Source: Bacillota bacterium (GTDB taxonomy: Bacteria > Bacillota > Clostridia > Clostridiales > Clostridiaceae). From it: DNA of 64,000 nucleotides. The first letter of the stretch is position 1. Each line of letters starts with the position of its first letter. The translations under genes were made by a program, and so were the position numbers. Shown here in pieces: positions 16,967 through 26,049 of the stretch. The DNA is taken from assembly GCA_021781745.1 (NCBI GenBank), contig JAJXWH010000027.1:1-64000 (forward strand), given 5' to 3'. The notes beneath the pieces were generated by a model that was not told the DNA's origin, searched no databases, and was given only the letters and a program-made list of their open reading frames with translations.

Positions 16967-18544
16967 ATGAGTGAGTATATTTTAGAAATGCAAGATATAG
17001 TAAAAGAATTCTTTGGAGTAAAGGCATTAGATGGAGTAACATTAAAAGTTAAGAAAGCAGAAGTACATGCACTTTGTGGTGAAAATGGAGCTGGAAAATC
17101 TACTTTGATGAAAATTTTAAGTGGAGAACATCCTGCAGGATCTTTTTCTGGGAAAATAATATTTGAGGGAAAAGAATTAAATCAAACTAGTATAAAAGAT
17201 TCAGAAAAAGCTGGTATAGCAATTATTCATCAAGAATTAGCCCTTATTAAACAACTTTCTATTGCAGAAAATATATTTTTAGGTAATGAAATTGGTAAAC
17301 ATGGAATGGTAAGTTTCAGTGAGCAATTAAGTAAGACTAATGAACTATTAAACAGAGTTAAATTAAATATCAATCCTCTAACAAGAGCAGGGGATTTAGG
17401 AATTGGGCATCAACAATTAGTTGAAATAGCAAAGGCGTTATCTAAAAATGCAAAATTATTAATTCTCGATGAACCTTCAGCATCATTAAGTGAAGGTGAA
17501 GTAGAAGTATTAATGGGAATATTAGAAGACTTGAGAAAAGACGGTGTTACTTGCATTTATATTTCTCATAAACTTAATGAAGTTACAAGAATATGTGACA
17601 ATGTAACTGTAATTAGAGATGGATCAACCATAGGGCAAGTACCTATTAAAGACATAGATCAAGATAAATTAGTACAAATGATGGTTGGAAGGGAAATGAA
17701 AAATTTATTTCCAAGGGAAGAACATAAAATTGGAGAGGAATTTTTTGAAGTAAAAAATCTCAATGTTCGTGATCCATTTAATAGTAATTTATTGAGAGTT
17801 AAAAATGCGAATTTTACATTGAGGCGTGGAGAAATACTTGGAATTTCAGGGTTAGTTGGTTCAGGTAGAACTGAAATGGTGGCAAGTATTTATGGAAGTT
17901 TTCAAGGGGAAAAAAATGGTGAAATATACTTTGAGGGTCAAAAGGTTGATATTAAAAATCCAAGTGATGCTCTAGAAAAAGGTATAGCTATGGTTCCTGA
18001 AGATAGAAAAAAAGATGGAATAATCGCTGGAATGAGTGTTGCTAAGAATATGACAATAAGCAATCTATTAAGGTATAAAAAAGCACTTAATGTAATAGAT
18101 AATGACAAAGAAATGATGGACGTACTTAATTACATTGATGAAATAAAAATAAAAACTGCATCAACAGAATTAGCAATAAAGAATTTAAGTGGTGGTAATC
18201 AACAAAAAGTAATACTCGCAAAAAATCTTTTAGCTGAGCCTAAAATTCTAATATTAGATGAACCTACAAGGGGTATCGATGTTGGAGCTAAGTTCGAGAT
18301 TTATAAACTAATTTTCAAATTAGCCAAACAGGGTATATCTATAATAATGGTTTCATCGGAATTACCCGAAGTTTTAGGAATTAGTGACAGGGTTTTAGTA
18401 ATGAATGAAGGCCAAATAAAAGCAAGTCTTGATAATGATGGGTTAACCCAAGAAATGATTATGGCATATTCAGTAGGAAAGAAAAACGAGGAAAATAATG
18501 TGATTTATAACGAAGAAATGATAACATCAGTAGGAGGGGTATAG
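16967..18544 (+). CDS. xylG: xylose ABC transporter ATP-binding protein (double ATPase)
   Basis: A 525-residue cytoplasmic ATPase with two fused ABC domains, as in sugar importers of the CUT2 group. Domain 1 has Walker A GENGAGKST (about 35), a degenerate signature and Walker B LLILDEPSASLS; domain 2 has the usual degenerate Walker A GLVGSGRTE, an intact signature LSGGNQQKV (about 407) and Walker B ILILDEPTRGIDVG. The ATG at 16967 is preferred: AGGAG at 16951 is 11 bases away, while the ATG at 16958 is only two bases from it. The xylH start is 2 bp after the stop. Confidence 0.95.
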   Translation: MSEYILEMQDIVKEFFGVKALDGVTLKVKKAEVHALCGENGAGKSTLMKILSGEHPAGSFSGKIIFEGKELNQTSIKDSEKAGIAIIHQELALIKQLSIAENIFLGNEIGKHGMVSFSEQLSKTNELLNRVKLNINPLTRAGDLGIGHQQLVEIAKALSKNAKLLILDEPSASLSEGEVEVLMGILEDLRKDGVTCIYISHKLNEVTRICDNVTVIRDGSTIGQVPIKDIDQDKLVQMMVGREMKNLFPREEHKIGEEFFEVKNLNVRDPFNSNLLRVKNANFTLRRGEILGISGLVGSGRTEMVASIYGSFQGEKNGEIYFEGQKVDIKNPSDALEKGIAMVPEDRKKDGIIAGMSVAKNMTISNLLRYKKALNVIDNDKEMMDVLNYIDEIKIKTASTELAIKNLSGGNQQKVILAKNLLAEPKILILDEPTRGIDVGAKFEIYKLIFKLAKQGISIIMVSSELPEVLGISDRVLVMNEGQIKASLDNDGLTQEMIMAYSVGKKNEENNVIYNEEMITSVGGV

Positions 18545-18546
18545 AT

Positions 18547-19716
18547 ATGCAATTAAGCAAAAGTGTAGGTTCAGAGAAAGAAAAAAAATTAGGATTAAAT
18601 GTTATATTTAAATCTAAAATGGCGACAATATTAATAGCAACGGTGGCGATATGGATTTTATTTACAGTATTAACGGAAGGAAATTTTTTAACTACTAGAA
18701 ATTTATCAAACTTATTTAGGCAGATGTCAATTACAGGTATACTTGCTATAGGAATGGTCTTTGTAATTATTTTGGGAGAAATTGATCTTTCAGTAGGATC
18801 AACCTTGGGATTACTTGGAGGAGTTGCAGCAATATTAAATGTTTGGCTTGGTCTTTCAGCTATTCCAGCTATTGTAATAACATTAATACTTGGAATAATA
18901 ATAGGTGCTTGGAATGGATATTGGATAGCATTTAGAAATGTACCATCATTCATAGTTACTTTAGCCAGCATGCTTGTTTTTAGGGGAGTGTTAATAGGTA
19001 TAACAGGTGGTAATACTGTAGCGCCGCTAACAGCAGACTTTAAAGCAATGGGACAAGCGTATTTGCCAACAGTATTTGGATATGTATTAGTAGTTTTAGC
19101 AGTTGCAGGTTCATCTTACTTAATATTAAGCAATAGAAAAAACAAACTTAAGTATAATATTGAAGTAAAGTCAATGGCTTTTGATGTATTAATAATCGTA
19201 GCAATTGGAATAGCATCCTTAGCTCTAGTATTGATTCTAAACGATTATCAAGGTTTTCCAATACCAGTTTTCATAATGTTAGTTATTGCATTAATATTAG
19301 CATTCATAGGAACAAAAACTATATTTGGTAGAAGAGTATATGGAATTGGTGGCAATAGAGATGCTGCAAGATTATCAGGTATAAATGTAAAGAAACATAT
19401 GTTAGTAGTATATTCAATGGTTGGATTACTTGCAGCAGTATCAGGAATATTACTTACAGCAAGATTAAATGCTGGATCAGTTGCAGCAGGGCAAAATGCA
19501 GAATTAGATGCTATAGCATCATGTGTTATAGGTGGTGCGAGTTTAGCTGGTGGTACTGGATCAGTTGCAGGAGCATTAGTTGGTGCACTTGTAATGGCAA
19601 GTGTAGACAATGGTATGAGCATGATGAACACTCCAACATTCTGGCAGTATATTGTTAAAGGATTAATATTATTAATAGCAGTATGGATGGATATATCCTC
19701 TAAGAATAAAAAGTAA
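18547..19716 (+). CDS. xylH: xylose ABC transporter permease
   Basis: A 389-residue integral membrane protein of the BPD_transp_2 family with about ten hydrophobic segments. Family signatures are GEIDLSVGSTLGLLGGVAAI (about residue 79), IVTLASMLVFRGV (about 137) and the C-terminal GGASLAGGTGSVAGALVGAL (about 330). Its length and a long central loop (about 193-210, NRKNKLKYNIEVKS) fit XylH rather than the shorter RbsC. It is translationally coupled to xylG (2 bp apart) and followed by a hairpin terminator. Confidence 0.94.
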   Translation: MQLSKSVGSEKEKKLGLNVIFKSKMATILIATVAIWILFTVLTEGNFLTTRNLSNLFRQMSITGILAIGMVFVIILGEIDLSVGSTLGLLGGVAAILNVWLGLSAIPAIVITLILGIIIGAWNGYWIAFRNVPSFIVTLASMLVFRGVLIGITGGNTVAPLTADFKAMGQAYLPTVFGYVLVVLAVAGSSYLILSNRKNKLKYNIEVKSMAFDVLIIVAIGIASLALVLILNDYQGFPIPVFIMLVIALILAFIGTKTIFGRRVYGIGGNRDAARLSGINVKKHMLVVYSMVGLLAAVSGILLTARLNAGSVAAGQNAELDAIASCVIGGASLAGGTGSVAGALVGALVMASVDNGMSMMNTPTFWQYIVKGLILLIAVWMDISSKNKK

Positions 19717-19784
19717 TCACTAATATTTAAATTTATCCTTAATTAAAATAATTATTATAAATACATGACAATAAAACCATCTGA

Positions 19785-19824
19785 TAACAGCAGGTAATTA
19801 TCAATATACTTGCTGTTATTTTGC
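19785..19824 (+). terminator. intrinsic terminator of xylFGH
   Basis: A 12-bp stem TAACAGCAGGTA / TACTTGCTGTTA (one G-U pair) with a 10-base loop and a T-rich tail. Confidence 0.7.
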
Positions 19825-19834
19825 TTTGTACTTA

Positions 19835-19877
19835 AAAGCCCTAAATTCCCAGTTATCAAAACAGGAATTAGGGCTTT
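19835..19877 (-). terminator. hairpin terminator of the chemoreceptor gene (minus strand)
   Basis: A stem AAAGCCCTAAATTCC / GGAATTAGGGCTTT with one bulged base; on the minus strand it is followed by TTTTAAG. It sits between convergent genes and may work both ways. Confidence 0.6.
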
Positions 19878-19928
19878 AATATTTTGAGTAGTAAAATTTT
19901 TTTAGTTTAAAGGCTTGATTAAAATTGT

Positions 19929-21647
19929 TTAATTTCGAAGTCTAAATTCAGAAATTTGATCATGCATAATCTCTGAGTGAGATGCTAACTCTTCGGTTGA
20001 TGCTGAAGTTTCTTCGGCAGTAGCCAAATTAGTTTGAACAATATCTGATATAATACTTACTTTTGAGGTCATTTCAGATACTGCATTAGTTTGATCTTTA
20101 GAAGAAAGTGTTATTTCCTTTACTAGTTGGGAGGTGTATTTAACATTTTCAATAATACTATTAAGAGAATTTCGAGTTTCATTTGCAATAGATTCACCTT
20201 TTGTAACTACATTTAATGAGCTTTCTATAATTCGAGTAATAATTTTAACGGATTCAGAGGATTGATCAGCAAGTTTTCTTACTTCATCAGCAACAACTGC
20301 AAATCCCTTGCCAGCCTCACCAGCCCTGGCAGCTTCAATGGCTGCATTTAATGCGAGTAAATTAGTTTGCTCTGAGATTGATTGAATAGTATTTATAATT
20401 TCAGAAATTTGATTTGATGAGGCTGCTATTTCACTTATAGATTTCATTAATTGATCCATTTTATTATTTCCATCATCAATAATTTCTTTTGTTTTACTGT
20501 AAGAATTATAAGCTTTTTCCGAGTTCTCAGTATTTTTTTGAACCATATTAAGTATTAAACTGAAACTGTCTTGAAGATGTTGTACTGCGTTGGCTTGGTC
20601 AGAAGCACCTTCAGAAAGTACTTTTGTAATTGAGGCAATTTCTTTTGCGCTATTTGAAGTAAAATCTACTGATTTATTTATGTGTAAAAAGCTATTATTT
20701 AGATTATTAATAATTTTTTCTAAGGATTCATATATGGGGATGAAGTCTCCAATATAATTAACTGATTCTCCAGCAGTAATATTTAAATTTCCATTTGACA
20801 ATTCTTCTAATGTATAAGTTATATCCTTAATATATGCTTTTAACATGTATATGGATTTGTTTAGTGAATTGAACATTTCTCCCATTTCATCTTTAGAATT
20901 AAATTCATTATCTATACTTAATGTTCCTTTAGAGAGATTATAAGATATATTTTTTACATTGTTTATTCCTTCAAATAGTGCAGCTTTAAGCGTCTTACCG
21001 AGTAATCTAGGAATTACAATTAAAAATATCATCATTATAATAAGAATTGTTGCGGCTATGTTTCTATAGATAATAGAACTATTAACAAAAGATTGAGCAT
21101 TGTCTTTTGAGGATTCATACAATTGTGAAATATAGTTATTAACAATATCTCTTTGAAAACCATAAGTATCTAGCTTTGAAGTTAGGGTGCTATTAGCATT
21201 ATTATTTTTTATCCCATTACAGATATCTTTCCTATAGGTCTCAGCAATAGATAAATTTTGACTAAGTTGATTTATTACGGTTTTATCTGTTATATTAGAG
21301 CTATTTTCTAATATCTGAATCTTAGTAGTTAGTTCTTGTGCTGCGGTATCAGATTTTTCAATGAATAATTCTTTATTTTTTGTATTAGTCTCCATTATTG
21401 CTCTATAAATATTTGCATCAGAATTTTGAAAGGAAAGTCGTATCTCAGAAATTGTTTGAGATATTGAATATGGGCCATTATAAAGGGAAGAAGTTCTAGA
21501 TGACAAAGATAGCAGTACAGCTAAGGAAATAAACATACTTATTATTGTAAGTATGAGTATATAGCTAAATGTCACATCTATCTTTTTACTTATAGAATAA
21601 TTTTTGAAATTTTCTTTTAACTTGAAAGGCTTTTTGTTTCTTTTCAC
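19929..21647 (-). CDS. methyl-accepting chemotaxis protein
   Basis: A 572-residue transmembrane chemoreceptor. Two membrane segments (about residues 23-45 and 190-211) frame an extracellular four-helix-bundle sensor domain. After the second comes a HAMP region, then a long coiled-coil signalling domain with the conserved hairpin tip ([40 protein letters not shown]). I prefer a GTG start at 21647, because AGGAG lies ten bases upstream; an ATG 45 bp further upstream has no ribosome binding site. No fixed chemotaxis gene is adjacent; it faces xylH tail to tail. The ligand is unknown. Confidence 0.9.
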   Translation of the reverse strand: MKRNKKPFKLKENFKNYSISKKIDVTFSYILILTIISMFISLAVLLSLSSRTSSLYNGPYSISQTISEIRLSFQNSDANIYRAIMETNTKNKELFIEKSDTAAQELTTKIQILENSSNITDKTVINQLSQNLSIAETYRKDICNGIKNNNANSTLTSKLDTYGFQRDIVNNYISQLYESSKDNAQSFVNSSIIYRNIAATILIIMMIFLIVIPRLLGKTLKAALFEGINNVKNISYNLSKGTLSIDNEFNSKDEMGEMFNSLNKSIYMLKAYIKDITYTLEELSNGNLNITAGESVNYIGDFIPIYESLEKIINNLNNSFLHINKSVDFTSNSAKEIASITKVLSEGASDQANAVQHLQDSFSLILNMVQKNTENSEKAYNSYSKTKEIIDDGNNKMDQLMKSISEIAASSNQISEIINTIQSISEQTNLLALNAAIEAARAGEAGKGFAVVADEVRKLADQSSESVKIITRIIESSLNVVTKGESIANETRNSLNSIIENVKYTSQLVKEITLSSKDQTNAVSEMTSKVSIISDIVQTNLATAEETSASTEELASHSEIMHDQISEFRLRN

Positions 21648-21816
21648 TTTTAGATCACTCCTAATAAATTTTTGGAGTGAAAACATTAACAAGTTATATT
21701 ATACCAAAATATTTATATTATTTCATCAATTGTGAAAAATAACCCGAAATTTTCTTTTTATAATTGACGGATATAAATAATTCTTGTTTGAAAAATGAAA
21801 ATGTATACAAAAACTA

Positions 21817-21845
21817 TTGACGTATTAAGTAAAAGGCGTTAATAT
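21817..21845 (+). promoter_or_regulatory. promoter TTGACG-N17-TAATAT, probably for the asparaginase gene
   Basis: The only good promoter-like pair in the 428-bp divergent gap (21648-22075). It would give an untranslated leader of about 220 nucleotides before the asparaginase gene; I see no recognisable riboswitch in that leader. Confidence 0.35.
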
Positions 21846-22075
21846 TAACTTATAAAATTACATTTAAAAAGTTGTTTCAAAATATATTTATGAGTGAAGC
21901 ATTAACAACAAAAATGGGATAACATCGCCTTTATAGAGATAATAGTCATAAAATCTTTTAAATATTAGTTAACTATGATAGAATCAGTGTTATAAAGTTC
22001 GAATATACTAGTATGATTACTTCGGACTTATTTTTAGATTTTATTTATACTAACTATTCAACTTGGAGGGCGAAG

Positions 22076-23086
22076 ATGATAGAAATTAATTCAAAGAATT
22101 CTAAACTAAAAAATATAGTTATATTAGCTACTGGTGGAACAATTGCCGGTACAGGCGAAGAAGGAAAGACAACTAATTACCAAGCGGGTAATTTAGATAT
22201 ACAAACTCTAATTAACAGCGTTACAAATCTTGATAAGATAGCAAACATATATGGAGAGCAAGTTGCAAATGTTGATAGTAATGATATTACTATTACTCAT
22301 TGGTTAACTCTTGCGAATAAAATAAATGAACTTTCAAAGCAAAGTGATATAGATGGATTTGTAATTACTCATGGTACTGATACATTAGAAGAAACAGCTT
22401 ATTTTTTAGATTTAACTGTAAAAACTAATAAGCCAGTTGTTATAACCGGTGCTATGAGGCCATCTACTGCTACTAGTGCCGATGGACCATTAAATTTATA
22501 TCAGTCAGTGGCATTAGCAGCAAGTGATTTATCTGTCGGCCAGGGATGTTTGGTTGCATTTTCTGATGGAATTTACAGCGGGAGAAATGTTCAAAAAGTT
22601 AATACTTTTAAAACAAATGCCTTTAATTCCATAGAATTTGGTTGTCTTGGATATATGCGAGATAATGTTCCTTATTTCTTTAATAAATCTACAAAGCCTC
22701 ATACAGTTGATTCGCAATTTGATGTTTCAGGCATAGATAAACTTCCAATAGTATCTATAGCGTATTTTAATATAGATGCTGATCCTTCAATTCTTGACTA
22801 TTTTGCTGATAAGTCTGAAGGAATTGTAATTGCAGGTGCAGGAAGTGGTACCTTTAGTTCAAATTGGGTGAAAGAAATTAAGAATTTAGAAACTAGAGGC
22901 ATTCCAGTTGTGAGATCTTCAAGAATAGGGAGTGGAATCATATTAAGAGATAATACTATAGATAAGTATTCTAATTGCATTCCAAGTTATACATTGTCGC
23001 CTCCAAAAGCAAGAATATTACTTTCACTTGCATTAACAAAAACAAAAGATTTTTCAGAAATAGGAAAGATTTTTGCTGAGTATTAA
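22076..23086 (+). CDS. L-asparaginase
   Basis: A 336-residue amidohydrolase that converts asparagine to aspartate and ammonia. The first catalytic Thr is in LATGGTIAGTGEEGKT and the second in GFVITHGTDTLEETAYFLDL with the following Lys region; VVITGAMRPSTATSADGP is the third signature. The sequence is of the type II kind, yet from the ATG at 22076, which has a GGAGGGCG ribosome binding site, there is no signal peptide, so a cytoplasmic location is predicted. An upstream in-frame ATG at 22013 lacks a ribosome binding site. It is monocistronic with a strong terminator. Confidence 0.92.
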   Translation: MIEINSKNSKLKNIVILATGGTIAGTGEEGKTTNYQAGNLDIQTLINSVTNLDKIANIYGEQVANVDSNDITITHWLTLANKINELSKQSDIDGFVITHGTDTLEETAYFLDLTVKTNKPVVITGAMRPSTATSADGPLNLYQSVALAASDLSVGQGCLVAFSDGIYSGRNVQKVNTFKTNAFNSIEFGCLGYMRDNVPYFFNKSTKPHTVDSQFDVSGIDKLPIVSIAYFNIDADPSILDYFADKSEGIVIAGAGSGTFSSNWVKEIKNLETRGIPVVRSSRIGSGIILRDNTIDKYSNCIPSYTLSPPKARILLSLALTKTKDFSEIGKIFAEY

Positions 23087-23127
23087 ATGAGTTTTAAAAG
23101 TTCTAGCATAAATACTCTATGTAATAT

Positions 23128-23174
23128 AAAAGATGAAGATACTTAATATCAAAAGTTATCTTCATCTTTTTTTA
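23128..23174 (+). terminator. intrinsic terminator after the asparaginase gene
   Basis: Perfect 14-bp stem AAAAGATGAAGATA / TATCTTCATCTTTT followed by a run of T residues. Confidence 0.85.
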
Positions 23175-23256
23175 TTTGTATATATAATAAATAAAGTCAA
23201 TTATAAGTTAGTCTACATATAATAAATGGAATTAATATATGCTATGGGGTGGGGAA

Positions 23257-24192
23257 ATGACAGAAGATTGTACAAAAAGCAGGAACTTTATAAAAAGAAT
23301 TATGAAAACGGCTAAAATAGTAGAATTTGATGATACTTCAAAAATAGTTTTAATAAGTGATGCCCATAGAGGAGATGGGGGATATGCTGATTCTTTAAGA
23401 CAAAATAGGAATATATATAAAGCGGCTCTTGGATTTTATAATGAAAATGGATATACTTTAATTGAACTTGGTGATGGAGACGAGCTCTGGAAAAACAATG
23501 ATTGTTTAGATATAGCTTATAATTACAAAGATATTTTTTCAATTTTAAATGAATTTTACTATGATAATAGATTAGTATTAGTGTTTGGAAATCACGATAT
23601 AGTTAAATCTAATCCAGAATTTATTAAAAAGCAGGAGCAATTGTTTGAAGAAACAGGTAAAGGATTTGGACGTGAAATGATCAACTTATATAGTAATATT
23701 ACCTTTTATGAAGGGACAATACTAAGATATATGCCTATGTATGGTGATATAATTGCATTTCATGGTCATCAAGTTGATTTAATAAATTGCGATATGTGGA
23801 GAAGCAGTAGATTTTTAGTAAGATATGTGTGGAGATTCTTAGAGGGAATTGCAGGTTTTAAATCTCCTATAAGCCCTGCAAATAATTACGATAAGGGAAC
23901 TAAGATAGATTATATACTTGAAAGAGTAGCGAGGAGAGAAAAGAAAGTTCTTATTTGTGGACACACGCATAATGATATATTTCCTGAACCATATGAGGGA
24001 CTTTATTTTAATGATGGATGCTGTGTATTTCCATCGGCAATAACTTGTATTGAAATAACTAAGGGTGAGATTTCGTTAGTTAAATGGGAAATAGAAGTTG
24101 ATAGCAAAGACGTTTTATATATTAATAAAACAATCACTGGAGGTCCAGAAAGAATAGGAAAATATTTAGATTTTGCAAGACAGTTAAAGTAA
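23257..24192 (+). CDS. calcineurin-like metallophosphoesterase
   Basis: A 311-residue protein with the complete set of two-metal phosphoesterase motifs: ISDAHRGD (about residue 33), GDGDELW (about 72), GNHD (about 110), FHGHQVD (about 168) and GHTHND (about 237). No membrane segment or signal is seen, so it is cytosolic. Similar proteins sit in the UDP-2,3-diacylglucosamine hydrolase-like branch, but the substrate here is not known. I choose the ATG at 23257 after GGTGGGG. It is followed 12 bp later by the dipeptidase gene, so the two are likely co-transcribed. Confidence 0.85.
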   Translation: MTEDCTKSRNFIKRIMKTAKIVEFDDTSKIVLISDAHRGDGGYADSLRQNRNIYKAALGFYNENGYTLIELGDGDELWKNNDCLDIAYNYKDIFSILNEFYYDNRLVLVFGNHDIVKSNPEFIKKQEQLFEETGKGFGREMINLYSNITFYEGTILRYMPMYGDIIAFHGHQVDLINCDMWRSSRFLVRYVWRFLEGIAGFKSPISPANNYDKGTKIDYILERVARREKKVLICGHTHNDIFPEPYEGLYFNDGCCVFPSAITCIEITKGEISLVKWEIEVDSKDVLYINKTITGGPERIGKYLDFARQLK

Positions 24193-24204
24193 AGGAGCGT
24201 AGAT

Positions 24205-25140
24205 ATGAAATTTATAGATTTGCATTGTGATACAGCAAGTAGAATATTTTATGAAAATTTAGATTTAAGAAATAAATTATGCAAGGTTAATATTGATAAT
24301 TTAAAAAAAGGCGAAAATCTAGGGCAGGTATTTGCATTTTTTATAAATGTAGAGTTAAATAATGATCCCTTTGAGGAATTTTTAAAGCTTTATAATAGAT
24401 TCATAAAAGAAATTGAAAAAAATTCAAATGAAATTGAAATTGTTAGAAATATGAAAGAATTGAGAGCTATTGAGGAAGCAGGTAAAATAGGAGCATTTTT
24501 ATCAATAGAAGAAGGGGAGGTCATTAAGGGGAGTATAAGTAATTTAAAAAAAGTATATGATATGGGGATAAGAATATTAACAATTACCTGGAATTACAAA
24601 AACCAATTGGGCTTTCCAAATGCAGAGTTTATTTATAAAGATAGAGGCTTAACTAAAAAAGGAATAGAAGTCATTGAGGAATGTGAGAGTTTAGGGATAA
24701 TACCTGATGTGTCCCATTTGTCAGATGCCGGTTTTTATGATATAGTTAAAAATTGTAAGAAGCCATTTGTTGCATCTCACTCAAATAGTAGAGCTATAAC
24801 CAACCATCCAAGAAATTTAGATGATAATATGATAAGGTTATTAGGTGAAAAAGGCGGAGTTATGGGAATAAACTTTTGCTCTGATTTTTTAGGAAATAAT
24901 AAATTATCATCTATTGAAGAAATGGTTGCTCATATAAAGCACATTAAGAAAATTGGAGGGATAGAGGTATTAGCCCTTGGAAGTGATTTTGATGGAATAC
25001 CAAATGAAGTTGAAATAAAAAATGCATCAGAATTTAATAAGCTGCATAAAGTTCTTATAGATAATAATTTTAAGGAATCTGAAATAGAAAAAATATTTTA
25101 TAAGAATGCAATTAGGGTTTTTGATGAAACATTAAAATAA
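24205..25140 (+). CDS. membrane dipeptidase family (renal dipeptidase-like) peptidase
   Basis: A 311-residue zinc dipeptidase of peptidase family M19. Metal ligands are visible in DLHCDTA at the N-terminus, in SIEEGEVIKG (bridging Glu, about residue 96), in HLSDAG, and in ASHSNSRAI followed by NHPRN (about 191-203); GSDFDGIP near the C-terminus is also diagnostic. No signal peptide is present, so it is probably cytosolic and cleaves short or D-amino-acid-containing dipeptides. An AAAGGAGCG site precedes the ATG; it is coupled to the phosphoesterase gene. Confidence 0.9.
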   Translation: MKFIDLHCDTASRIFYENLDLRNKLCKVNIDNLKKGENLGQVFAFFINVELNNDPFEEFLKLYNRFIKEIEKNSNEIEIVRNMKELRAIEEAGKIGAFLSIEEGEVIKGSISNLKKVYDMGIRILTITWNYKNQLGFPNAEFIYKDRGLTKKGIEVIEECESLGIIPDVSHLSDAGFYDIVKNCKKPFVASHSNSRAITNHPRNLDDNMIRLLGEKGGVMGINFCSDFLGNNKLSSIEEMVAHIKHIKKIGGIEVLALGSDFDGIPNEVEIKNASEFNKLHKVLIDNNFKESEIEKIFYKNAIRVFDETLK

Positions 25141-25234
25141 TGTATTATTATATGTAAATTAAAATAGTTTAGAGTTGAAGGGGTGAATTTGGGGAGATTA
25201 GGAGAAAATATGTAATATCTCTCTAAGGATAATT

Positions 25235-25978
25235 ATGAATAAACTAGCTGGTAAAGTTGCTTTAATTACAGGTGCATCAAGAGGAATTGGAAGGGCTATA
25301 GCCATTGAACTTGCTAAACAGGGAGCAAGTGTAATAATAAACTATTCTAAAGATGATAAAGGAGCAAAGGAAACTTTAGAGGAAATTAAGAAGGTAAATG
25401 GATACGGGATTATTGTAAAAGGGGATATATCATCCTATACAAAATGCAGAGAAATAGTTGAAGAAGTACTAATGGTTATGGGAAAAATAGATATTTTGAT
25501 TAATAATGCAGGAATAAGCCAAATTGGCCTGTTTATAGATTCTACAGAAGAAGAAATTGAGCAAATTATAAATACTAACTTAATAGGCGCAATTAATATA
25601 ACTAAGCATGTTCTTAAGGATATGCTTTCAAGGAAATCTGGGAAGATAATAAATATTTCTTCTATGTGGGGGGATGTAGGAGCATCTTGTGAAGTTCTAT
25701 ATTCAACTACAAAAGGCGGCTTAAACTTATTTACAAAAGCCCTTGCAAAAGAATTAGCACCTTCGAATATTAGAGTCAATGCTATTTCACCAGGAGTTAT
25801 AGATACCACAATGAATTCATTTTTAGATGGAGAAGAAAAAAAATCACTAGAAGAAGAAATTCCACTTGGCAGATTTGGTTCTGCAAGCGAAATAGGAAAA
25901 ATTGCAGTATTTTTGTGTAGTGATGATTCTTCATATATTACAGGGCAGGTTATTAGAGCTGATGGTGGTTTTATTTAA
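25235..25978 (+). CDS. short-chain dehydrogenase/reductase (FabG-like)
   Basis: A 247-residue classical SDR oxidoreductase. The cofactor motif is TGASRGIGRA (residues 13-22), followed by NNAG (about 87), the catalytic Ser in NISSMWG and the YSTTK Tyr-x3-Lys pair (about 152), and SPGVIDTTM. The C-terminal RADGGF motif is typical of 3-oxoacyl-ACP reductases, but many SDRs with other substrates share it. It is 95 bp after the dipeptidase gene without a terminator between, and has its own terminator at 25989. There are no fatty-acid genes around, so a non-FabG role is likely. Confidence 0.85.
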   Translation: MNKLAGKVALITGASRGIGRAIAIELAKQGASVIINYSKDDKGAKETLEEIKKVNGYGIIVKGDISSYTKCREIVEEVLMVMGKIDILINNAGISQIGLFIDSTEEEIEQIINTNLIGAINITKHVLKDMLSRKSGKIINISSMWGDVGASCEVLYSTTKGGLNLFTKALAKELAPSNIRVNAISPGVIDTTMNSFLDGEEKKSLEEEIPLGRFGSASEIGKIAVFLCSDDSSYITGQVIRADGGFI

Positions 25979-25988
25979 GTAAATAAAA

Positions 25989-26042
25989 AAGATAGCAGGT
26001 CAATCAACATAATAGATTCACCTGTTATCTTAATTTTTTTTT
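25989..26042. terminator. bidirectional terminator between SDR and histidine kinase genes
   Basis: A 12-bp stem AAGATAGCAGGT / ACCTGTTATCTT (one G-U) flanked by an A-tract on one side and a long T-tract on the other, between convergent genes. Confidence 0.8.
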
Positions 26043-26049
26043 ATTGTGC

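Noticed and set aside
19248..19631. 127-codon minus-strand frame inside xylH
   Set aside because: Shadow of the permease gene; Ala/Pro/Ile-rich translation typical of an antisense membrane gene.
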